Part shown: positions 18,189 to 27,894 of the stretch, one piece after another
How positions within the stretch are numbered: position 1 is the stretch's first letter
How the letters are laid out: each line of letters opens with the position of its first letter
Assembly (NCBI GenBank): GCA_001464375.1
Contig: LNEW01000162.1
Span: forward strand, 1-64,000
Source: Rhodospirillales bacterium Ga0074136
Lineage (GTDB): Bacteria; Pseudomonadota; Alphaproteobacteria; Acetobacterales; Acetobacteraceae
DNA: 64,000 nt
Reading direction: 5' to 3'
Notes under the pieces: model-generated
Databases searched by the model: none
The model's input: only the letters and a program-made list of their open reading frames with translations
Told to the model about the DNA's origin: nothing
Made by a program: the position numbers and the translations under genes

Positions 18189-20602
18189 CGCGAAGCCCCC
18201 TCCGGCCGCCAGCGCGCCAGCCACAGCGCGCTGCCCAGCACGCTGACGGATGACAGCGCCATCGCCGCCCCCGCCACGACGGGCGAGAGCATCCCCGCCG
18301 CCGCCAGCGGCAGCCCGATGAGGTTGTAGCCGAAGGCCCAGGCCAGGTTCTGGCGAATTTTCGCGTGCGTGCGGCGCGCCACCTCGATGGCGGCGGGCAC
18401 CAGCGCCGGGTCGCCGCGCAACAGCGTGATGCCGGCGGCGGCGATCGCCACATCCGTGCCGGTGCCCATGGCAATGCCGAGGTCGGCCTGGGCCAGCGCC
18501 GGCGCGTCGTTCACGCCATCGCCCACCATCGCCACGCGCCGGCCCTGCGCCTGCCAGGCCGCGACGCGCGCGGCCTTGTCGGCTGGCAGCACCTCGGCCG
18601 CCACGTCGTCGATGCCGAGCTGCGCGGCGACGCCCTCAGCGGCTTCGCGCAGGTCGCCGCTCACCATGGCGGTGCGAAGCCCGGCGGCGTGCAGGGCCGC
18701 GATGGCGGCGGCCGCACCCGGCTTCGGCGCGTCCTCGAAGGCCAGCAGCGCGAGGGCGCGCTGGCCCTCGATCAGCCACGCGAGGCTGCGCCCGGCAGCG
18801 GCCTCGCCGGCCGCGGCGGCGGCGAGCGGCCCGGCCGCCGCGTCGCGTTCGGCCAGCAGGCGCGGGCTGCCGAGCGCAAGGCGGCGGCCGTCGACCTCCC
18901 CTTCCACGCCGCGGCCGGGCAACGCGCGGAAATCCTGCACCGGCGGCGGGTTCGCCGGGGCGCCGGGGCCGGTCGACGCGCCCGCAACGGCCTCGGCCGC
19001 CCAGGCGGCCGCGACGGCGCGCGCCAGCGGATGCTCGCTGCCCGCCTGCAGCGCGGCGGCCAGGCGCAGCACCTGCCCCGGCGCCATCCCCGCCGCCGGA
19101 TGCAGCGCCGCCAGGCGTGGCCGGCCCTCGGTCAGCGTCCCGGTCTTGTCGAAGGCGACCAGCGTGATGCCCTGGGCGCGCTCGATGGCCTCCATGTCGC
19201 GCACCAGGATGCCCGCCCGCGCCGCGGCCCCCGTACCGGCCATGATGGCCGCCGGCGTGGCGAGGCCGAGCGCGCAGGGGCAGGCGATCACCAGCACCGA
19301 GACAGCCGTGATAACCGCCTGCTCCACCTCGGCGCCGGCCAGCAGCCAGCCCGCCAGCGTCAGCAGCGCCACGGCCATGACCACCGGCACGAAGATGCCG
19401 CTGACCCGGTCCACCAGCTTCTGCACCGGCGCGCGGGAGGCCTGCGCGGCCGCCACCAGCGCCGCCACGCGCGCCAGCACCGTCTCGTGGCCCACCGCGC
19501 GCACATCCACCACCAGACGGCCATCGAGCGCGATAGTGCCGGTGGAGACCCGCGCGCCGGGATCCTTCTCCACCGCAAGGCTCTCACCGGTCAGCGCGCT
19601 TTCGTCGACGCCGGAACGCCCCTCGCGCACAACGCCGTCGGCCGGGATGCGCTCGCCAGGGCGGACAACCACCAGGTCGCCGGCCTGCAGGGCGGCGGCG
19701 GGCACGTCGTGCTCGGCACCGTCCTCGATCCGCCGCGCCGTGCGGGGTGCAAGGTCCAGCAGTGCTGCGATGGCCGCGCCGGTCGCGCGCTTGGCCCGGG
19801 CTTCCAGCCACCGGCCCAGCAGCACGAAGAACACCACCACCGCCGCGGCCTCGAAGTACAGCGCGTGCGCGTGGTCGCCGCCGTGGCGCAGCAGCAGGAA
19901 CATCGACAGGCCCCAGGCCGCGCCGGTGCCGATGGCCACCAGCTGGTCCATGTTGCCGCTGCCCGCGCGCAGCGCCGCGAAGCCGGCCCGCCAGAACCGC
20001 GCGCCCAGGCCGAACACCACCGGGGTCGCCAGCGCCGCCTGCCACCAGCCGCCGGGCATCCAGTCGCGGCCCAGCGCCATGCCCGCCATGCCCAGCAGGA
20101 AGGGGGCGCTCAGCAGGGCGGCCAGCAGCAGGTCGCGCCATTCGCGCGCTGCGCCGGGGTCGGCAGCGGGGCCGTGGTCGGCCGCCGACAGGCGATAGCC
20201 GGCGCGGGCCAATGCCGCGCCCAGCGTGGCCTCGGATGTGCCGGCCAGGGCGCGCAGATGCGCGCGCCCGGTCGCCAGGTTCACCTGTACCGCCAGCACG
20301 CCGGGCACCGCCGCCAGCGCCCGCTCCACCCGCCCGGTGCAGGTCGCGCAGGTGATGCCATCCACCGCGAGGTCGATCTGCGCCTCCGGCACGCGATAGC
20401 CGGCGCTCACCACCGCCGCGGCCAGTGCCGCCAGGGGCGCCTGCCCGGTGACCTCGGCCTGGTTCGACGCCGGGTTGACCTCGGCCGCCGCGACGCCGGG
20501 CACCTTGAGCAGCGCGCGCCGCACCCGGACCGCGCAGGCGGCGCAGGTCATGCCCGACACGGGGAGCAGCAGGCGCGTTTGGGGGAGTGGTGCTTCGGGC
20601 AT
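18185..20602 (-). CDS. copA: Copper-translocating P1B-type ATPase (two N-terminal HMA domains)
   Basis: [11 protein letters not shown] and [14 protein letters not shown] motifs, [17 protein letters not shown] motif, [19 protein letters not shown]. The ORF can start at 20614, but promoter geometry favours 20602. Confidence 0.96.
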   Translation of the reverse strand: MPEAPLPQTRLLLPVSGMTCAACAVRVRRALLKVPGVAAAEVNPASNQAEVTGQAPLAALAAAVVSAGYRVPEAQIDLAVDGITCATCTGRVERALAAVPGVLAVQVNLATGRAHLRALAGTSEATLGAALARAGYRLSAADHGPAADPGAAREWRDLLLAALLSAPFLLGMAGMALGRDWMPGGWWQAALATPVVFGLGARFWRAGFAALRAGSGNMDQLVAIGTGAAWGLSMFLLLRHGGDHAHALYFEAAAVVVFFVLLGRWLEARAKRATGAAIAALLDLAPRTARRIEDGAEHDVPAAALQAGDLVVVRPGERIPADGVVREGRSGVDESALTGESLAVEKDPGARVSTGTIALDGRLVVDVRAVGHETVLARVAALVAAAQASRAPVQKLVDRVSGIFVPVVMAVALLTLAGWLLAGAEVEQAVITAVSVLVIACPCALGLATPAAIMAGTGAAARAGILVRDMEAIERAQGITLVAFDKTGTLTEGRPRLAALHPAAGMAPGQVLRLAAALQAGSEHPLARAVAAAWAAEAVAGASTGPGAPANPPPVQDFRALPGRGVEGEVDGRRLALGSPRLLAERDAAAGPLAAAAAGEAAAGRSLAWLIEGQRALALLAFEDAPKPGAAAAIAALHAAGLRTAMVSGDLREAAEGVAAQLGIDDVAAEVLPADKAARVAAWQAQGRRVAMVGDGVNDAPALAQADLGIAMGTGTDVAIAAAGITLLRGDPALVPAAIEVARRTHAKIRQNLAWAFGYNLIGLPLAAAGMLSPVVAGAAMALSSVSVLGSALWLARWRPEGASR

Positions 20603-20611
20603 GGCCGTCCC

Positions 20612-20642
20612 CATGTGGGGTCTCCGATGGTGGGAAGGTCAA
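20612..20642 (-). promoter_or_regulatory. CueR-type copA promoter, 19-bp spacer
   Basis: Minus strand TTGACC-TTCCCACCATCGGAGACCC-CACATG; ACCTTCCC...GGAGACC dyad like MerR/CueR operators. Confidence 0.6.
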
Positions 20643-20758
20643 GGCGGGGGGGTGGAGTGTCGGTTCGCTCCTGGGCGCCCCCGCGGCCCGGCGGTGGTGG
20701 TCGAACAGGGACACGACGCGATTGACAGCTTGGGTGGGGATCGCGACATGGTGAGCAG

Positions 20759-21148
20759 ATGAAACTCGCGCCTCTTCTGGCCCTGGTACCGATGCTGCTG
20801 CCCGCCCCGATGGCGCTGGCGCAGAACCAGCCGGTCCGCGTGAGGAACACCGCCCCGGTTAGCGCGACAGGGCTGTTCCTCGCACCCACCGGGACCTCGG
20901 CCTGGGGGGCCAATCTGCTGGGCGGGCTGTTCCTGCCGCCGGGCGCCTTCCTGTCGGTGCAACTGGGCGAAGGCGGCGGCTGCCGGTTCGACCTGCGCAT
21001 GGTACTACGCGACGGGCGCGAGGCCGTGCGCCGCGATGTCGATGTCTGCGCCGAGCGCGTGGTGGCGATGGCGCTGGACCCTACACCACCACCGGAGGCG
21101 CCCGCGACCGCGGCGCCGGCCCCCACCACGCCGCCAGGCCGGCCATGA
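20759..21148 (+). CDS. Small secreted two-Cys protein, paralogue 1
   Basis: Signal peptide ...ALAQ then NQPVRVRNTAPVSATGLFLAPTGTSAWGANLLGGLFLPPGAFLSVQLGEGGGCRFDLRMVLRDGREAVRRDVDVCAERVVAM. Confidence 0.85.
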   Translation: MKLAPLLALVPMLLPAPMALAQNQPVRVRNTAPVSATGLFLAPTGTSAWGANLLGGLFLPPGAFLSVQLGEGGGCRFDLRMVLRDGREAVRRDVDVCAERVVAMALDPTPPPEAPATAAPAPTTPPGRP

Positions 21149-21516
21149 GGCGCGCCATCGCCCTGGCCCTGCCGGTCCTCGGCTGGGTGCTGACGAACAC
21201 GCCGGCCCAGGCGCAGAACGAGCCGGTGCGCTTCTACAACCGCGCGGCGATTCCGGCCACGGCCCTGCATGTCATGCGTGCCGGCCAGGCGAGCTGGAGC
21301 GCCAACCTGTTGAACCGCGGGCCGCTGGCGCCGGGGCAGTTCCTGTCGGTGCGCCTGGGCGAAGGCGCGGCCTGCCGCTTCAATGTCCGCCTCGCGCTGC
21401 AGGATGGCACCGAGATCCTGCGCGAGGACGCCGATGTCTGCGCAACCCGCTCGGTCGACCTGGCGCCCGATGCCAGCCCGGCACCCGCCGCGCCCGCGAC
21501 CCCGCAGCGGCCCTGA
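21145..21516 (+). CDS. Small secreted two-Cys protein, paralogue 2
   Basis: NEPVRFYNRAAIPATALHVMRAGQASWSANLLNRGPLAPGQFLSVRLGEGAACRFNVRLALQDGTEILREDADVCATRSV; 4-nt overlap with paralogue 1. Confidence 0.87.
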   Translation: MRRAIALALPVLGWVLTNTPAQAQNEPVRFYNRAAIPATALHVMRAGQASWSANLLNRGPLAPGQFLSVRLGEGAACRFNVRLALQDGTEILREDADVCATRSVDLAPDASPAPAAPATPQRP

Positions 21517-21623
21517 AACACCCCGCCGGAGACGGGACGCGCAAGGCATGCCGCGGCCCGAAGACGGCGGCCGCCCGGGCCGGACGAACACGCGCGATTG
21601 ACTCGCCTGCATGCGCCACCGAC

Positions 21624-22733
21624 ATGATGCTGCCGATGGCGCCCTTCCTGATCCTCGCATTGCTGCTGCCGGGCCTCGCCGCCACGCCGGCGTTCGCGCA
21701 GAGCGAACCCTTCCGGGTGGTCAACCGCACCTCGACGCCGGCCACCGCGCTGCACGCCGTGCGCAGCGGGCGGCCCGATTGGGGCGGCAATTTGCTGAAC
21801 CGCGGCCCGCTCGCCCCCGGCGCGTTCTTCGCGCTGCGCCCCTCGGAAAGCGCCGGATGCCGGTTCGACCTGCGCATGGTGCTCGAGGGCGGGCAGGAGG
21901 TGGTCCGGCGCAACGCCGACATCTGCGCCGAGCGTTCCGTCGCCCTGGCGCTGGCGCCGGGCGCGGCGCCGCCGCCAGCGGCACAGCGTGCCCCTGCCCT
22001 GGCCACGCCCGACGGCAAGCCCCCGCCGCTGCCGCGCGACGTCGCGGCCGGCCCGGGCACGCCGCCCGGTCCGACGACGCCCCGGCCGCGGCCGAACCCC
22101 AATGCCCGCGCATCGACCGGCACCGGCTTCGTGATCGGGCCCGAGCAGGTGCTGACCAACCACCATGTCATCGAAGGCTGTTCGCGCATCCTGGTGCGCA
22201 CCGCCGATGGCCGGTCCCTGCCCGGCCAGGTGCCGGCGCATGACGCCCGGCGCGACCTGGCGCTGGTGCGCGTGACCGGCAGCCCGGGCCCGGTGCTGGC
22301 CTTCCGCGCCAATCCGGTGCGCCGGGGCGAGAGCGTGGTGACCTATGGGTTTCCCCTGGCGGGGCTGCTGTCGTCCGGCCCCACGCTGACTACCGGGGAG
22401 GTCAGCGCGCTGGCCGGGCTGAACGACAACCCGACGCAGTTCCAGATCAGCGCGCCGGTGCAGCAGGGCAATTCCGGCGGGCCGCTGTTGGACCGCCAGG
22501 GCAACGTGATCGGCGTGATCGTGTCCAAGCTGAACGCCGCGCGCGTGGCGCAGCGCACCGGCGACATCCCGCAGAACGTGAATTTCGCGGTGAAGGGGAC
22601 CGAGGCGGTGGACTTCCTGCGCCGCAACGGCGTGACGCCGGTGATGCGCGAAAGCCCGAGCGGGGAACGCCCCGCCGTCGATGTCGGCGAGCAGGCGCAT
22701 GCGAGCACCGTCTTCATCCGGTGCGAGCGGTAA
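21624..22733 (+). CDS. Trypsin-like serine protease with N-terminal copy of the same two-Cys domain
   Basis: N-terminal SEPFRVVNRTSTPATALHAVRSGRPDWGGNLLNRGPLAPGAFFALRPSESAGCRFDLRMVLEGGQEVVRRNADICAERSV, Pro-rich linker, then TNHHVI (His), DARRDLALV (Asp), QGNSGGPL (Ser). Confidence 0.93.
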   Translation: MMLPMAPFLILALLLPGLAATPAFAQSEPFRVVNRTSTPATALHAVRSGRPDWGGNLLNRGPLAPGAFFALRPSESAGCRFDLRMVLEGGQEVVRRNADICAERSVALALAPGAAPPPAAQRAPALATPDGKPPPLPRDVAAGPGTPPGPTTPRPRPNPNARASTGTGFVIGPEQVLTNHHVIEGCSRILVRTADGRSLPGQVPAHDARRDLALVRVTGSPGPVLAFRANPVRRGESVVTYGFPLAGLLSSGPTLTTGEVSALAGLNDNPTQFQISAPVQQGNSGGPLLDRQGNVIGVIVSKLNAARVAQRTGDIPQNVNFAVKGTEAVDFLRRNGVTPVMRESPSGERPAVDVGEQAHASTVFIRCER

Positions 22734-22745
22734 GGCCGCTCGCCG

Positions 22746-22879
22746 GCTTTTTGCCCCCAAACGGCGGGCGCGGTCCATCCGGGCCGCTTGCCTTCGCGCC
22801 ATGGGCGGGAACCCCGGGGGCGGCTGGCCGTCTGGGCGCGGTCGCGCTTTGCGCTCCCGGATCTCGCGATGCGCGATCC
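22746..22879 (-). repeat. Dispersed intergenic repeat, copy A (hairpin 22859-22879 at its 5' end on the minus strand)
   Basis: Reverse complement ggatcgcgcatcgcgagatccgggagcgcaaagcgcgaccgcgcccagacggccagccgcccccgg... aligns over ~130 bp with 54461-54590. Confidence 0.8.
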
Positions 22880-23028
22880 GACTGGATGGTCCACAGGCGC
22901 TGCGGGTATCGGTTCCGGGTTAACGGAAAATGCACTTTTGGCCGTCGGCGGCGCGTAGCGCGTGGCACTGTTCCGTCCGGCCGGAGAATCCGGCGCCGAT
23001 GCGCGGCGCCCAGCCAAAGGCGGACCGA

Positions 23029-23757
23029 ATGCGTCGCTCGACCAGCCTGCTTCCCTGCATCGGCCTCGTCCTCGGGCTCGCCGCGCCAGCCGCGCAGGCG
23101 GCGCCGGATCCGTTCGAGCCGGTCAATCGGCGCATCCATGCGCTGAACCAGGTGCTCCAGGCCCATGTGCTGGGCCCGGCGGCCGAGGCCTATGTCGCCT
23201 ATACCCCGCCGGGCGTGCGGGAGGGCGTGGCCAATGCCTTCGCCAACCTGGGCGAACCGATCACCGCGATCAGCTCCCTTGCCGCCGGCGACCTGCCGCG
23301 CGCGGGCAATGCGGCGCTGCGCTTCGGCATCAACACCACGCTGGGCCTCGGCGGGGTGAGCGATGCCGCGGCCTCGTTCGGCTTCGCGCCCCGGCCCATG
23401 GCCCCCGCGGATGCGGTATGCAGCTGGGGCGTGGCGAGCGGACCCTATTTGGTGCTGCCGCTGCTCGGCCCGTCCACGCTGCGCGACGCGGGCACCATGA
23501 TCGCGACAGGCGCGGCGCTGTCGCAGGCGGTGGGGCCGGATGTCTTGCTTGGCTGGCGCAGCGGCGACCTGTTCACGACCTATGCCGCGTTCCATGCGGA
23601 GCTGCAGCGTATCGACGCGCAGGCGCTCGATTCCTACGCGGTGCATCGCAGCGCCTTCCTCCAGCGCCGCGCCGCCACCTGCCCGGCGGACCGCGTGGCG
23701 GAGCTGGAGGATGATGACCACGCGCCGCCACGCGAGGTTACCGCCGCCGCTCCGTGA
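23029..23757 (+). CDS. mlaA: MlaA/VacJ family lipid-asymmetry protein
   Basis: DPFEPVNRRIHALNQVLQAHVLGPAAEAYVAYTPPGVREGVANAFANLGEPITAIS...GPYLVLPLLGPSTLRD. Confidence 0.93.
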   Translation: MRRSTSLLPCIGLVLGLAAPAAQAAPDPFEPVNRRIHALNQVLQAHVLGPAAEAYVAYTPPGVREGVANAFANLGEPITAISSLAAGDLPRAGNAALRFGINTTLGLGGVSDAAASFGFAPRPMAPADAVCSWGVASGPYLVLPLLGPSTLRDAGTMIATGAALSQAVGPDVLLGWRSGDLFTTYAAFHAELQRIDAQALDSYAVHRSAFLQRRAATCPADRVAELEDDDHAPPREVTAAAP

Positions 23758-23774
23758 CGCCGGCGGCGGCCTGC

Positions 23775-24521
23775 TCAGGTCTGCGCGCCGCCGTTCACCT
23801 GCAGCATCTGCCCGTTCACATAGGCCCCGCCATCCGAGACGAGCATGCGCAGCACCGCCGCCACCTCCGCCGGCAGGCCCTCGCGCCCCAGCGGCACGCG
23901 CGCCACGATCGCCTGGCGATAGGGCGACAAGGCTTCCCCCGCCTCGTCATCCGCGGCGATCGGCCCCGGTGAAATGGCGTTCACGGTGATGCCCTTGGGG
24001 CCGAGTTCCTTGCCCAGCGCCTTGGTCAGCCCCCAGACGCCATGCTTGGCCACGCTGACCGGTGCGCGCCCGGCATAGCCGTGCATGGCGTTCATGCCGG
24101 TGAAGTTCACGATGCGGCCCCAGCCGCGCGCCACCATGGCCGGCAGGCAGGCGCGCGACAGCCACACCGCGGCATCCAGGTCCACCGCCATGACGCGGCG
24201 CCATTCCGCCTCGGTCATCTCCAGGAAGGGCTTCTGCGGGCGCAGGGCGGCGTTGTTCACCAGCACGTCCACGGCGCCGAAGCGCGCCATCGCGGCGGCG
24301 GCGATGCGCGCGCATTCCTCAGGGCTGCCGACATCGCCCATCACCACCTCGGCCGCCACGCCGAAGCCGCGCGCTTCCTGCGCCACGCGATCGCAGGCGG
24401 CACGGTCCGAGGATCCGTTCACCGCCACGTCGAAGCCGTCCTGCGCGAGGCCGAGCGCCACCGCGCGCCCGATGTTGCGCCCCGCGCCCGTGACCAGCGC
24501 CGTCCTGCCGCGTCCTGCCAT
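23775..24521 (-). CDS. SDR family oxidoreductase
   Basis: ALVTGAGRNIGRAVALGLAQDG, VNNAALRPQKPF, VSVAKHGVWGLTKALGKELGPKGITVN. Confidence 0.94.
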   Translation of the reverse strand: MAGRGRTALVTGAGRNIGRAVALGLAQDGFDVAVNGSSDRAACDRVAQEARGFGVAAEVVMGDVGSPEECARIAAAAMARFGAVDVLVNNAALRPQKPFLEMTEAEWRRVMAVDLDAAVWLSRACLPAMVARGWGRIVNFTGMNAMHGYAGRAPVSVAKHGVWGLTKALGKELGPKGITVNAISPGPIAADDEAGEALSPYRQAIVARVPLGREGLPAEVAAVLRMLVSDGGAYVNGQMLQVNGGAQT

Positions 24522-24710
24522 GTCCTGCGTTCCTCCCGTGGATGCACCGCCAGGGTTCCTACCGCCTGGCCGTCGCGCTGACGAGACGGCGCGCCGGGCG
24601 CCGCACGCCGGGATGCATCGAACGACGCATTCTCAAACGGTCGCTTTGCGCCTATCCATCATCCGCCGGCCTGCCGGCACCGGCCCACCCCCTCATGCAG
24701 CGATGTCCCG

Positions 24711-24935
24711 ATGACCACGCAAGGCCCCGTCCACCTCCGCTGGCGCGCCGCATCCGCCGCGCCCGAGACCGAGACCTTCCCCGACCTCGACGCCGCGCTC
24801 GACGCGGTCGAGGCGCGCTGGGAGACACTGCAGGACCAGGCGCCGCAGATCCTCGATGCGCGCCGCATCCTGCTGATCAGCACCGACCAGCTCAAGGCCG
24901 CGATGGTCGAGGATGACGACGAAGCGGGCAGCTGA
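24711..24935 (+). CDS. Small hypothetical protein (74 aa)
   Basis: MTTQGPVHLRWRAASAAPETETFPDLDAALDAVEARWETLQDQAPQILDARRILLISTDQLKAAMVEDDDEAGS; protein-like composition with an acidic C-terminus. Confidence 0.6.
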   Translation: MTTQGPVHLRWRAASAAPETETFPDLDAALDAVEARWETLQDQAPQILDARRILLISTDQLKAAMVEDDDEAGS

Positions 24936-25029
24936 GCGCCGCTGGCCTCGCCTCATTCGCAGCGGCACACGGCAGCCGGGCCGGCCGCGTCTCACCCGGT
25001 CGGGTGACGCCACCTGATCGGGATCGGCG

Positions 25030-25797
25030 CTAGGCCGCCGCGAAAAGCCGCCCGGCCCCTGCCACACGCTCGGTAATGCCGGCGCTGCGCAGCGCATGCC
25101 AGTAGGTGACCGGGTTGGTCGCCAGCACCGGCTTGCGCAGCTCCGTCTCGGCCGCCCGCGCCACGCCGGCGAAAGGCAGGTTGGTGCCGACCTGCACCAC
25201 CGCCTGCACATCCGGCCCGTCCAGTTCGCGCACCGCGTCCCGCAGCCGGTCCAGTGGCACGCGCGCGATCGCCGCCGGGCCGGGTGCGCGCAGGCCGACC
25301 ACGCGGACCACCGCGATGCCCGCCTGTTCCAGGAAGGCCTGCGCCGCGGCGTCGCCGGCCGGGAAGAACGGCGTCAGCAGCGCGATCCGCGTGACGCCCA
25401 GTGCCGCCAGCGCGGCCAGCGTCGCATGGGTGGGCGCCGTGACCGGGCAGCCGATCCGCTGGGCGGCCTCGGCCAGCAGCGCATCGCCTGCCGCGCCGCC
25501 GCCGACGAAATTCTCGACCATGACGCCGATCGCGACATGGTCCGGCCGTGCGGGGGCGAGCGTGTCGAGCGCGCCCATCAGACCGCCGACCATCGCCGCG
25601 CGCACCACTGCCGCATCGGCATCGCCGGCCACGCGCGCATCGGGGTTGGCGATGCGCGCGGTGGCATTGACCACGCCGCGCGGGCGCAGGTCGTCCATTT
25701 CAGCCTCGGTCGTGATGTTGGTGGCGGGGACCACCACCCCCATCAGCAGCCGATGGGCGAGCGGGCAACGCGCGCCCGGCTCGCCCATCGCGCTCAC
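25030..25797 (-). CDS. Aspartate/glutamate racemase superfamily (maleate isomerase-like) protein
   Basis: [21 protein letters not shown]... ENFVGG... [27 protein letters not shown]... [12 protein letters not shown] start overlaps the aqpZ stop by 4 nt. Confidence 0.88.
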   Translation of the reverse strand: MSAMGEPGARCPLAHRLLMGVVVPATNITTEAEMDDLRPRGVVNATARIANPDARVAGDADAAVVRAAMVGGLMGALDTLAPARPDHVAIGVMVENFVGGGAAGDALLAEAAQRIGCPVTAPTHATLAALAALGVTRIALLTPFFPAGDAAAQAFLEQAGIAVVRVVGLRAPGPAAIARVPLDRLRDAVRELDGPDVQAVVQVGTNLPFAGVARAAETELRKPVLATNPVTYWHALRSAGITERVAGAGRLFAAA

Positions 25798-26501
25798 CGG
25801 CCTTCGACCGACGTGGTGTCGTTCGGCCACAGCGTGCGCGAGGCAATGCCCGCGATCACCGCGCCGATGATCGGGGCAACCCAGAACAGCCAGAGCTGCT
25901 GCACGGCCCAGCCGCCCACGAACAGCGCCGGGCCGGTGCTGCGCGCCGGGTTCACGGAGGTGTTGGTGACCGGGATGCTGATCAGGTGGATCAGCGTCAG
26001 CCCCAGGCCGATCGCGATCGGCGCGAAGCCGGCCGGCGCGCGGCCATGCGTGGCCCCCATGATGATGACGATGAAGAAGAACGTCATCACCACCTCGGTG
26101 ATCAGCGCGGCGTTCATGCTGAACTTGCCCGGCGAATGGTCGCCGAAGCCGTTGGCCGCGAAGCCGCCAAGCTCGAAGCCCGGCTTGCCGCTGGCGATGG
26201 CATACAGGATGCCGGCGCCGGCAATGGCACCCAGCACCTGCACGACGATGTAGGGCACCGCCTGCGCCATCGGGAAGCGCCCGCCCGCGACCAGGCCCAG
26301 CGTGACCGCCGGGTTCAGGTGGCAGCCCGAGACATGGCCGATGGCATAGGCCATGGTCAGCACGGTCAGGCCGAACGCGAAGGAGACGCCGAGCAGGCCG
26401 ATCCCGACTTCCGGGAAGGCGGCGGCCAGCACGGCAGACCCGCACCCCCCCAGTGTCAGCCAAAGCGTGCCGATGAATTCGGCGGCGAGTTTCGGGGCCA
26501 T
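25794..26501 (-). CDS. aqpZ: Aquaporin Z
   Basis: [29 protein letters not shown]; two NPA motifs, HLNPAVTLG and [11 protein letters not shown]. Confidence 0.96.
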   Translation of the reverse strand: MAPKLAAEFIGTLWLTLGGCGSAVLAAAFPEVGIGLLGVSFAFGLTVLTMAYAIGHVSGCHLNPAVTLGLVAGGRFPMAQAVPYIVVQVLGAIAGAGILYAIASGKPGFELGGFAANGFGDHSPGKFSMNAALITEVVMTFFFIVIIMGATHGRAPAGFAPIAIGLGLTLIHLISIPVTNTSVNPARSTGPALFVGGWAVQQLWLFWVAPIIGAVIAGIASRTLWPNDTTSVEGR

Positions 26502-26638
26502 GCGCGGTCACTCCCTTTTTTGGAACGCAAGCGGCACCTTAAGGCCTACCTGTTACATCTCGGCAAGCCCTGCCGGTCGGTGTCATGGGTCGCCGGTGCG
26601 CTCAGGCGGCGCCACCAGCGACCGGATGGGCCGTCCCT

Positions 26639-27853
26639 TCAGGGCAGCGCCAGCGCCAGCCGGTGCGCCGCCGCCGGCGTGCCCTGCGGCAGGCGCACGC
26701 GCAGGCGCGCCGCGACCACGCCCGGCTCGGGCAGTTCGGCGCTCGCCGCCGCGAGCGGACCCTCCTCGGCCAAGAGCGTCGCGAGCCAGGCATTGAGCGC
26801 CTGCGCCGCCGCCGGCGTGCCGCGCCCACGCTGGAGTTCCCACCGCGCGCGCAAGGCCAGCGCATGCAGGATACGGCCGGTCGCGAGCACCCAGGGCAGC
26901 CGCGCCGCCAGCGCGGCATCGGCGGTGGCGGCCGGGGCGTGGAAGCGCGGCGGCTTGTGCAGCGTGGGTGCGACCAGCACCGCGGCGCGATCCGCCCCGC
27001 GCGGCACCAGCAGCGTCAAGCCGAGCATGAAAAGCGCCTTCTCCTGCCCCTCGGCAGGGTCACAGGCGGTGGGCACGCTGCCCATCGGCGGCAGGCCGTC
27101 CTCGGTGCCGTCCTCGCGCCCTTCCATGCCGGCGGCCCAGCCGTCGCGCCGGAAGGCGGCCGCGATGCGCGCGGCGAGCACCCAGCCGCCGCCGGTCCAG
27201 CGCGGGGCGCCGGGGCCGCCACAGGCCAGCACGGGTGGTGCGACCAGCGCCAGGAAGCGCGCCTCCTCGCTGTCGCGCAGGCTGCGCCAGGCGATGTGGC
27301 GCGGGCCTTCGTGCAGCCGCGCCAGGTCGCGCCGGCCGGGCAGCGCCGACCAGTCCTCGAGGTCGAGCAATTCCGGCGCCGCATGCGCGACGACGGGCGC
27401 GAAGGCGCCGGCGCCGGCAGCGGCGAAGCCGCGCAGCGCCTGCACATCCTCCGCCTCCGCGCCGAATGCCATGTCGGCCAGCAGCAGGCCGAAAGGTTCG
27501 CCCGCGCCCATGCCCTCGTGCCACAGCAGGGCGGCGAGGTCGCTGTCCTCAGGGTCCTGCACGGCGCGCTGGTCGCGGATGACCTCGCGCCTGGTCAGCG
27601 GCATGAGCTTGACGACAACCGGGCCTTCATCCTGCGCGGCGACCAGGCGGTGCAGCGACCGCCAGGCGGCTTCGAGCGCCACGAAGCGCGGATGGTTGCG
27701 GATCGCAGCCTGCAGCAGCGCGATCATGGCATCGACCTTGGCGATGGCCTGCGCCTCGGACCCGCGGGCGGCGACGGAGGCGGGGCGCGCGGCCTCGGTG
27801 GCGGCGAGCACCGCCGCGAGCGGGTCGTCGGCGCCGTCGATGGTCTCGGCCAT
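26639..27853 (-). CDS. Orphan type VI secretion TssC/VipB/EvpB-like sheath large-subunit domain protein (405 aa)
   Basis: FVALEAAWRSLHRLV...VVKLMPLTRREVIRD...PFGLLLADMAFG...VQALRGFAAAGAGAFAPVVAHAAPELLDLEDW...RDLARLHEGPRHIAWRSLRDSEEARFLALVAPPVL follows the TssC core. Confidence 0.82.
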   Translation of the reverse strand: MAETIDGADDPLAAVLAATEAARPASVAARGSEAQAIAKVDAMIALLQAAIRNHPRFVALEAAWRSLHRLVAAQDEGPVVVKLMPLTRREVIRDQRAVQDPEDSDLAALLWHEGMGAGEPFGLLLADMAFGAEAEDVQALRGFAAAGAGAFAPVVAHAAPELLDLEDWSALPGRRDLARLHEGPRHIAWRSLRDSEEARFLALVAPPVLACGGPGAPRWTGGGWVLAARIAAAFRRDGWAAGMEGREDGTEDGLPPMGSVPTACDPAEGQEKALFMLGLTLLVPRGADRAAVLVAPTLHKPPRFHAPAATADAALAARLPWVLATGRILHALALRARWELQRGRGTPAAAQALNAWLATLLAEEGPLAAASAELPEPGVVAARLRVRLPQGTPAAAHRLALALP

Positions 27854-27894
27854 GGGGTGGGTCCTGCGTGGCTGCGGGCCGCAGGCTAGAGCAG

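Noticed and set aside
20548-22802. Minus-strand ORFs (370 and 522 aa) opposite the protease/paralogue genes
   Set aside because: The plus-strand genes have signal peptides, mutual homology and protease motifs; the antisense frames do not.
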